Shown piece after piece: positions 56,538 to 64,000 of a DNA stretch of 64,000 nucleotides. The notes beneath the pieces are model-generated. The model did no database searches and was not told the origin of the DNA. It saw nothing but the letters and a program-made list of their open reading frames with translations. This DNA is from Helianthus annuus (lineage: Eukaryota; Streptophyta; Magnoliopsida; Asterales; Asteraceae). Numbering within the stretch: position 1 is the first letter of the stretch; each line of letters starts with the position of its first letter. The translations under genes were made by a program, and so were the position numbers. Location of the stretch: contig NC_035434.2 in NCBI RefSeq assembly GCF_002127325.2, positions 150,981,116 to 151,045,115 of the forward strand. The letters run 5' to 3'.

Positions 56538-59500
56538 ATGGCCAAATCGGAGGAGACCAACAGTCATTCTGGGGAACACTCAGATAATGCGAAGATTCAC
56601 GTCACTGGTGCAGAGTTGCAAGCACTGATAGATAACGCTGTTGCCAAAGCTATGGATAGGCAATTCAGGGAATCTAGCGGTACTCGGAGCAGGACCCGAA
56701 CAGTAACGCACGTAAAGCCTAAGACTCACTCTGAGGCTCATAGTAAGCCACCTTCTAAAAAGGGTGAGCCGAAGAAGGATGAGGATGATAATCACTCCTC
56801 CAACCACAGCAGCATCCCAAAGCAAGAAGTTAAGATGGAGCATGATACGCACAGCAGGTCCTGTACGTACAAGTATTTCGTATCTTGCAAGCCCAGAGAT
56901 TTCACTGGGGAAAAGGGAGCCGTCGATTGTATGACGTGGATTGATGAGATGGATACTGTGGTTGATATCAGCGGGTGTGCTGATAGGGATGTTGTGAAGT
57001 ACGCGTCCCAGTCGTTCAAGGGAGACGCGTTAGCATGGTGGAAGTCACTTCTACAAGCTACTGGAAAGACCGCTCTGTATAGCATGACATGGGATCAGTT
57101 TGTAGCACTGATCAAGGAGAATTTCTGTCCGCAGCATGAGGTCGAAAGAATAGAATCGGATTTCGTATCCCTGGTTATGAAAAACCTCGATTGTCAGGCA
57201 TATCTCACTACGTTCAACACCTTGTCTCGTTTAGTGCCTTATCTAGTGACCCCGGAGCCACGTAGGATTGCTCGATTTATTGGGGGTCTGGCACCGGAGA
57301 TAAAGGCAAGCGTCAAGGCTTCAAGGCCTACTACATTTAGATCAGTAGCTGATCTATCCCTCTCCCTCACTCAAGATGTGGTCAGATTGAGAGCTATTAA
57401 GAGCTCAGAAGAAAACAAAAGGAAACGTGAGGATGACACCTCACGAAGGTCTGAGAAACGACACAGAGGAAGCAACGACCACCAAAAAGGGTCGGGATCT
57501 AAGAAAGGAGATCGTCAGTCGGGTGAGAAACCCAAATGCAAGGTTTGTAGGAGGCATCACTTTGGGAGATGCAGGCAGGAGTCTAAGTCCCAGTCTTTCG
57601 AGAAACGTTGTGGGATCTGCAAGTCCACAGATCATAAAGCTGTGGATTGCAAGAAAATGAAGGATGCAACTTGTTTCGGTTGCAACGAGAAAGGGCATAT
57701 CCGGCCAAATTGCCCAAAGAATGCGAGGAAGGCAGATGAAGGAAAGACGACTAATGCGAGAGTCTTCAGAATGGACGCCAAGGAGGCAGTTCTTGACGAC
57801 AACGTCATTACAGGTACGTTTCTTGTAAATGATGTTTTTGCTAGAGTCTTGTTTGATTCAGGAGCTGATAAGTCGTTTGTAGATGATAAGTTTTGTAAAT
57901 TGTTGAACCTTCCTGTTAAAACCTTAAGTGTGAAATATGAGGTGGAATTAGCCGATGGAACCATAGAAACCGCCTCGACTGTTCTAGATGGATGTGTTAT
58001 ATCCATTAGGAATCATTCTTTCCCGGTATCTTTGCTTCCCTTTAAGCTAGCTGGATTCGACATAGTGATAGGCATGGATTGGTTGTCGAGTAACCAAGCC
58101 CAGATTCTGTGCAATAAAAAGCAGGTGATAGTGAAGACTCCGTCTGGTGAGTCACTTACTATTCGAGGAGATACCTATCACGGATTGTCGGAGCAAGTGT
58201 CCATGCTCAAGGCATCCAGATGCATGCAGAAAGGATGTGTCATTTATATGGCACAAGTTACCATTGATGAGCCGAAGCCGAAGATTGAGGATATCCCTGT
58301 TATCTCGGAGTATCCTGAAGTATTTCCTGAAGAACTACCCGGGTTGCCACCAGATAGGCAAGTGGAGTTTCGGATAGACATCATTCCAGGCGCAGCACCT
58401 GTAGCAAGAGCACCGTATAGATTGGCACCAACGGAGATGAAGGAGTTGAGGACGCAGTTGGATGAGCTTTTAGCCAAAGGTTTTATTAGACCTAGCTCGT
58501 CTCCTTGGGGAGCGCCAATCTTGTTCGTTAAAAAGAAGGATGGATCGATGCGTCTGTGCATCGATTACCGTGAGCTTAACAAGGTCACTATCAAGAATAG
58601 ATATCCGTTACCCAGGATCGATGATCTGTTCGATCAGTTACAAGGAGCAAGCTATTTCTCCAAGATTGACCTAAGGTCAGGTTATCATCAGTTAAAGGTC
58701 AAGGATGAAGATGTGCACAAGACAGCGTTTAGGACTCGTTATGGACATTACGAGTTCCTAGTGATGCCTTTTGGGCTCACAAACGCACCAACCGCGTTCA
58801 TGGATCTCATGAATCGCGTCTGCAAACCCTATTTAGATAAATTCGTTATCGTCTTTATTGACGACATCCTTATCTACTCGAAGAGCCAAGCTGACCATGA
58901 GAAACACCTTCGTTGTATTCTCAAACTTCTGCATCAAGAGAAGCTTTATGCCAAATTTTCGAAGTGTGAATTTTGGCTTCGAGAAGTCCAATTCCTTGGA
59001 CATGTAGTGAGCGAGCGTGGTATCCAAGTAGATCCCGCTAAAGTAGAAGCAGTCATGAACTGGCAGGAGCCGAAGACTCCTACCGAGATTCGCAGCTTCC
59101 TCGGATTGGCAGGATATTATAGGCGATTTATCGAGAACTTTTCGAGAATTGCTGCGCCCCTAACTTCGTTGACTCGTAAGAAGATTAAGTTCGATTGGGG
59201 CCCTAAGCAGCAGGAATCCTTCGACATTTTGAAGAAGAAGCTGAGCAATGCGCCAGTATTGACATTGCCCGATGGTATAGAAGAATTTGTGGTGTATTGT
59301 GATGCATCACATACTGGTATGGGCTGTGTACTCATGCAGAAAGGCAAAGTCATTGCCTACGCTTCTCGACAGTTAAAAGTGCATGAGAAGAACTACACCA
59401 CCCACGATTTGGAATTGGGTGCAGTCGTATTTGCTTTGAAGCTATGGAGACATTACTTGTATGGAACCAAGTGTATCATTTATTCGGATCACAAGAGTCT

Positions 59501-61115
59501 TCAGCACTTGTTCAATCAGAAGGAATTGAACATGCGTCAAAGGCGATGGATGGAAACCTTAAATGATTATGACTGTGAGATAAGATACCATCCAGGCAAG
59601 GCCAATGTGGTTGCCGACGCCTTAAGCAGAAAAGAAAGGGTTAAACCGATCAGAATCAATGCCAAGCGCATTGAGATAAGGAATAATCTGAATGAAAGGG
59701 TGTTAGCTGCACAGAAGGAAGCTGTGCTGGAAGCTAACTATCCTGCAGAAAAGTTAGGAGTAACTGAGGAGCAGTTATCCTACGACAAAGATGGAATGCT
59801 ACGACTAAACGGACGAATATGGGTTCCAGTTTATGGAGGACTTCGGGATGTTATCCTCCAGGAAGCCCACAGCTCTAAATATTCCGTTCATCCTGGAGCT
59901 GATAAGATGTACCAGGATTTGAAAGCAAACTACTGGTGGATTGGTTTGAAGAAGTCAGTAGCTGAGCATGTAGCTAAATGCTTGACTTGTGCGCAAGTCA
60001 AGGCTGAGCATCAGAAGCCGTCAGGTTTGCTTCAACAACCTGAAATTCCCAAGTGGAAATGGGAAATGGTGACAATGGATTTCATCACCAAGTTGCCGAA
60101 GACGAAAAAGGGAAATGATACCATATGGGTCATAGTAGATAGACTGACTAAGTCAGCTCATTTTCTACCCATCAAGGAGACGTATAGCTCCGATATGTTA
60201 GCACAATTATACGTCGATAAGATTGTAGCGCTACATGGTATACCTATATCTATTATCTCCGATAGAGATACTAGATATACGTCACATTTTTGGAAGAGTT
60301 TCCAACAATCGTTGGGCACTCGTTTGAATTTTAGTACGGCTTATCATCCTCAGACTGATGGTCAGAGTGAGCGTACTATTCAAACTTTGGAAGACATGCT
60401 TCGTGCATGTGCGATCGACTTGGGTGGTAGTTGGGATAAGAACTTACCACTGATTGAATTCTCCTACAACAATAGCTACCATTCCAGCATAAAGGTTGCG
60501 CCTTTTGAGGCCCTATACGGTAGAAAGTGTAGATCACCCATTTGTTGGGCAGAAGTTGGAGAAGTCCAGCTGTCAGGACCAGATATCGTCTTTGAGACGA
60601 CAGACAAGATCGTTCAGATTCGCGATCGTTTGAAGGCTGCTAGGGATAGGCAGAAAAGTTATGCGGATCCTAAGCGCAAAGACTTTCACTTCGATGTAAG
60701 TGAAAAAGTATTGCTTAAAGTATCGCCCTGGAAGGGTGTGATGCGATTTGGAAAGAAAGGCAAGCTGAGCCCGAGATATATAGGACCTTTCGAGATTATC
60801 GAACGTGTCGGGTCAGTCGCTTACAAGTTAAACTTGCCTGAAGAGCTTAGTGCTATTCATAATGTGTTCCACATCTGTAATTTGAAGAAGTGTTTCGCTG
60901 ACGATTCACTGGTTATACCGCATACAGATATACACATAGACGAAAGTCTGAAATTTGTGGAAAGACCTTTGTCGATTGAGGATCGACAGGTAAAGAAGCT
61001 TCGAAGGAAGCACGTGCCTATTGTTAAGGTCAAATGGGACGCCCGTAGAGGTCCCGAATACACGTGGGAAGTGGAATCCACGATGCAAGAGAAATACCCT
61101 CATTTGTTTCAGTAA
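56538..61115 (+). CDS. E gag-pol polyprotein, intact 1525-codon chromovirus
   Basis: ATG at 56538, single frame to the stop at 61113-61115. Charged N-terminus (1-105). Gag capsid-like domain (about 108-285). Three zinc knuckles at about 334 ([12 protein letters not shown]), 358 ([14 protein letters not shown]) and 378 ([14 protein letters not shown]). Aspartic protease LFDSGADKS about 437. RT about 610-800 with catalytic [11 protein letters not shown] near 773. RNase H about 915-1030 ([17 protein letters not shown]). Integrase zinc domain about 1111-1150 (HxxxxH...CLTC). DDE core with D near 1180 (MDFITKLP), D near 1240 (ISDRDTRY) and E in GQSERTIQ near 1275. Chromodomain at the end ([16 protein letters not shown]), which in chromoviruses guides integration to heterochromatin. 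All catalytic residues are present. This is the only intact Ty3 polyprotein in the window and a plausible source of proteins for related defective copies. Confidence 0.97.
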   Translation: MAKSEETNSHSGEHSDNAKIHVTGAELQALIDNAVAKAMDRQFRESSGTRSRTRTVTHVKPKTHSEAHSKPPSKKGEPKKDEDDNHSSNHSSIPKQEVKMEHDTHSRSCTYKYFVSCKPRDFTGEKGAVDCMTWIDEMDTVVDISGCADRDVVKYASQSFKGDALAWWKSLLQATGKTALYSMTWDQFVALIKENFCPQHEVERIESDFVSLVMKNLDCQAYLTTFNTLSRLVPYLVTPEPRRIARFIGGLAPEIKASVKASRPTTFRSVADLSLSLTQDVVRLRAIKSSEENKRKREDDTSRRSEKRHRGSNDHQKGSGSKKGDRQSGEKPKCKVCRRHHFGRCRQESKSQSFEKRCGICKSTDHKAVDCKKMKDATCFGCNEKGHIRPNCPKNARKADEGKTTNARVFRMDAKEAVLDDNVITGTFLVNDVFARVLFDSGADKSFVDDKFCKLLNLPVKTLSVKYEVELADGTIETASTVLDGCVISIRNHSFPVSLLPFKLAGFDIVIGMDWLSSNQAQILCNKKQVIVKTPSGESLTIRGDTYHGLSEQVSMLKASRCMQKGCVIYMAQVTIDEPKPKIEDIPVISEYPEVFPEELPGLPPDRQVEFRIDIIPGAAPVARAPYRLAPTEMKELRTQLDELLAKGFIRPSSSPWGAPILFVKKKDGSMRLCIDYRELNKVTIKNRYPLPRIDDLFDQLQGASYFSKIDLRSGYHQLKVKDEDVHKTAFRTRYGHYEFLVMPFGLTNAPTAFMDLMNRVCKPYLDKFVIVFIDDILIYSKSQADHEKHLRCILKLLHQEKLYAKFSKCEFWLREVQFLGHVVSERGIQVDPAKVEAVMNWQEPKTPTEIRSFLGLAGYYRRFIENFSRIAAPLTSLTRKKIKFDWGPKQQESFDILKKKLSNAPVLTLPDGIEEFVVYCDASHTGMGCVLMQKGKVIAYASRQLKVHEKNYTTHDLELGAVVFALKLWRHYLYGTKCIIYSDHKSLQHLFNQKELNMRQRRWMETLNDYDCEIRYHPGKANVVADALSRKERVKPIRINAKRIEIRNNLNERVLAAQKEAVLEANYPAEKLGVTEEQLSYDKDGMLRLNGRIWVPVYGGLRDVILQEAHSSKYSVHPGADKMYQDLKANYWWIGLKKSVAEHVAKCLTCAQVKAEHQKPSGLLQQPEIPKWKWEMVTMDFITKLPKTKKGNDTIWVIVDRLTKSAHFLPIKETYSSDMLAQLYVDKIVALHGIPISIISDRDTRYTSHFWKSFQQSLGTRLNFSTAYHPQTDGQSERTIQTLEDMLRACAIDLGGSWDKNLPLIEFSYNNSYHSSIKVAPFEALYGRKCRSPICWAEVGEVQLSGPDIVFETTDKIVQIRDRLKAARDRQKSYADPKRKDFHFDVSEKVLLKVSPWKGVMRFGKKGKLSPRYIGPFEIIERVGSVAYKLNLPEELSAIHNVFHICNLKKCFADDSLVIPHTDIHIDESLKFVERPLSIEDRQVKKLRRKHVPIVKVKWDARRGPEYTWEVESTMQEKYPHLFQ

Positions 61116-61151
61116 ATCTCGAGGTCGAGATTTCTTTTAAGGGGGTGAGGA
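61114..61151 (+). promoter_or_regulatory. E pre-PPT hairpin and polypurine tract
   Basis: AAATCTCG-AGGT-CGAGATTT at 61114-61133, overlapping the stop codon. AAGGGGGTGAGGA at 61139-61151 abuts the 3' LTR. Confidence 0.82.
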
Positions 61152-64000
61152 TGTAACACCTCGAAAAATTTCGTCCAATAATGTCTTGACACGTGTCATA
61201 AGGTTCCGGTATGTGAAAACAAACTTTAGAGGGACTAAAAATGACAAACAGTGAAAACTATGGAACGTAAGGGTCCAAAGTGTCAACAATGGATAAATAG
61301 ACTCTATGATAAACCTACATAATGTTCATAACCTTAAACGGGTGGTTCATGGATCATACGACGCGGAAATTGCACAAAAGTGAGGAATTTCAAACTATAG
61401 GGGCCAAAAGTGTCAACATGTTTAATTTATACCTCTGAGTGAACTTTTGGCAGACCCGAAGCTTTGAGAAGCTAAAATATACTCACTAGAATATGTGGTA
61501 AACATTTCATGAAGTTTCGTCAACGTATGAGAAAGTTATGGCCAAAACCGTACTTAAGGGACTAAAAGCGTCAACGTCGAATTTCATGGCTTTTCGGTTG
61601 AGCGCAAAGTTATCCGAGGACATTACCATGTTGGTAAATGTCCTAAGGTTCTTAAAAACCAAGATTTAGGGTTTACGGGTCAAAATAAGCAGCCGAAACA
61701 TCGCATACAAGTTCAGGGACCAAAGCTGTCAATGTTTGAAAGTTGTTGGCTGATCAGCAGGTCAGGCGACCCGCCTGGACTGACCCAAGCGGGCCGCGTG
61801 AGACCCCCAGTAACATAAATTCGCGAATTTTGCATTTCTGGTCCGAATTTGAAGTTGGTAACAGCTGTGGCCACCTCCTTTTGCTCCAATAATATGTCTT
61901 GCATGCCTATAGCAACAGTAACCTCTTCAAGACATCTGATTTCAGCTTTAAATCAGATCAAAGAGCTCATTCTTGGCACTTGCAATTGTAAACAAAAGCT
62001 CTCAACTCTCAAGAACCTTCAAGGCAGACTTCTGGAGCTAATCTGAACATCAAGGCCGATTCCTAGTGTTATCTAAGCATCTATAGGACCTTTGTAAGCT
62101 CTTAATTCAATCTCTAATTCGTTCTTACATCGATTATTAGTAAAAGTCAAACTGAATGTTCTTATACTTTGACTTTCTGATTAAACGAATTTCTCTCAGT
62201 CATTTCTCAAATTGAAACCAGATATATGTTGGTATTTATGTGGGAAACAAACCCTCAAAAGGGTATTATCTGAATCCCACTATATGCATGCTAATTGTCG
62301 AGTCAAACATGTTTCTAAAAAGTCAACAGAAGTGATTTTTGCAAAAATAAGCTTGAATGGTAATGTAAATGACATGCAATCTGTTTGATCATCATAGATA
62401 GCTTTATAATGAATATAAGAATGTGTTTTACCATGATCAACTCGACAATCTTTAGCATAAATACGAATCGGAACCGAAAATCTTGTAAAACGACTATTTC
62501 GTAGACTATCGATTCGGATTTGTACATGCATGTTTGAGATCTGTATTGGAGAGTATTTTTGACTATTTTTATTTTGGTAAAACTTTCTGGAATTTTTGTT
62601 GATTGAGTCTATACTTAGCCGATTCAAATGCATGTTTCCGATTATGCTTAAAAGTTGACTATTTTGCCCTTTTTGATATAAAACGTGATTTTTGGAAAAG
62701 TGAAAGGATAGAAATCTTTATTTCTAATATATAAACTTGCACCAAAAATTTCAGATCAGTTGGTGGTCCAGATTTTGAGTTATGGCCATTAGCGTAAAAC
62801 TATATTATAAAGTTACATAAACGGTCCTTTTCGCGTAGAACCCATTTCTGGCCACGTTTTGATACAAAACTTTTTACCAACTGATGATATATAATATTTT
62901 GGGATTTTAGATGATTTTTATTTAATTTTTGGCTGATCGTATCTTAGATCGCTTAGTTATTTCGGCTTGTGTCGGTTTTGACCGTTTTAGCCATAAAATG
63001 AGTTTTATACATCCTTTTGACCCGAAACCTTTTCCTACTGATTTTATATGATAAATAAATTATTTTAAGTGTTCTGGAAATATAAAAATCTCAGATTTAT
63101 TTTGAAAACCCGGAAACGCCTCTAAATCGTATTTTTAGCGTTTTTAGCGCATAATAAGCGTATTACTCATTTTTAACATATAAGACTTATACCTATTGAT
63201 GTAATTAGTATATTTTCATATAATAACAGTAAGTATAAGTATATGAACTCAGGTTTCCAGTTTTGGCGGTTTTAGCCCTTGTGAAATTACTAAAATACCC
63301 CTACGGTGCATAGTTTGATTTTTAAATGTTAAGTTTGGTATATGGGTCATACCCTACTGATATGATATGTTAAATGGAGTATATTTACTGTATAAACCAG
63401 ACCCGAAACTCAGATTTCTAATTTGACTCTTTTATAATCTTTTAAATGACCAAAATGCCCTTCTAAGGCATAAATTGAGTTTAAAACTATTCGGGGCAAT
63501 ATAGAACATAACTTACTGATGTTATATCATATTTAAAGCATATTATCTCAGGAAACTTGCAGTTGATTCTTTTGGCTACCCGTAACGCCCTTTTTGCGTT
63601 CGGTTCAGTTTACGTAACTAGTTTGCGTAAATTGACCGAAACGGGTCAAACGTTATCATTTTTGTTTCAAAATCCAGAATGTATTTAGTATACCCATATT
63701 ATACAAGTATTCAAACTTGTCGGGTCTAAATCACATTCTATCCGGTCTTTCGCTTAATCGTGCGCTTGTACCGTATCATCCTTAAAACTAACCGGTCAAA
63801 GCTTAGGCTTAAATAAAAGACCCGTTAGGTATCTAATAGGTTAATTATAAACCTTTGTTCCAGATTAGGAGGCCCAGTAAAAGCTATCACACTTACCGTT
63901 TGTGTTACATACTTGCTCAGGTAAATACATTTTGACTTATTTTCCCTATACGGGCTTGGGGTACGGTATTTAAAATACCGCTTGATCGGGCGCACAAGTC
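61152..64000 (+). repeat. E 3' LTR, truncated by the window
   Basis: Starts TGTAACACCTCGAAAAATTT like 38537. It matches the 5' LTR to the last base shown, which corresponds to about 44784. It has no F insertion, which confirms F is a later addition to the 5' copy. Confidence 0.94.

Larger units (their letters stand above)
38537..64000 (+). mobile_element. Element E: young Ty3 chromovirus carrying F and G, runs off the window
   Basis: The 5' LTR is 38537-40254 plus 43655-45476; without F it is about 3540 bp. The 3' LTR starts at 61152 and is cut by the window edge, with about 690 bp missing by comparison. In the shared part I count roughly a dozen substitutions in about 2.85 kb, so insertion was recent. 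The interior has an intact accessory ORF, a hairpin array and an intact gag-pol. F disrupts its 5' LTR and G its leader. The right TSD copy is beyond 64000. Confidence 0.94.

Overview
The window is repetitive plant nuclear DNA. I see no ordinary host gene, rRNA, tRNA or CRISPR array. Almost every base belongs to LTR retrotransposons inserted one inside another. The large AT-rich LTRs, tRNA-iMet primer sites (TGGTATCAGAGCC), chromodomain Ty3 polyproteins and a SIRE-like Ty1/copia element point to a flowering plant. From memory of similar polyproteins I lean towards Asteraceae, but that is inference.

Layout. A minus-strand Ty3 element (A) is the host of everything else. Its surviving pieces are 861-2420 (zinc knuckle, protease, RT), 11508-14189 (gag and most of an accessory ORF) and 38183-38536 (start of the accessory ORF). 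Four insertions split it: H (an LTR end at 1-860); B (2421-11507, TSD CTTTC); C (14190-38182, TSD CTCAG); and E (38537 to beyond the right edge). C carries the copia element D (15669-26031, TSD GGACT) in its 5' LTR. E carries a solo LTR F (40255-43649, TSD AAAAC) in its 5' LTR and a non-autonomous element G (47402-56093) in its leader. Matching TSDs prove four of the joins.

Gene content. B, C and E are Tekay/Del-like chromoviruses: gag, protease, RT, RNase H, integrase and a C-terminal chromodomain in one polyprotein. E has an uninterrupted 1525-codon gag-pol and near-identical LTRs, so it is young. C and B are broken by stops and frameshifts. A, C and E carry a long accessory ORF upstream of gag (Pro-rich, with a coiled-coil tail), and B has two small ones. 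D has separate gag and pol reading frames on the minus strand.

Unusual structure. (1) Between the accessory ORF and gag of C and E lies an array of short hairpins. The loop is constant (YTGCGN) but the stems differ and stay complementary. (2) The interior of G has a second array with a constant 19-nt loop and changing stems. (3) Six different LTR types carry a CAG|G acceptor-like site 258-289 nt before their end. C, E and F also carry a GTAAG donor-like site about 2 kb upstream, which suggests an intron inside the LTR; D and F both sit within that putative intron. (4) The D leader is a decayed 23-bp tandem array of GGTYCGC. (5) A covarying hairpin touches the polypurine tract of B, C, E and G.
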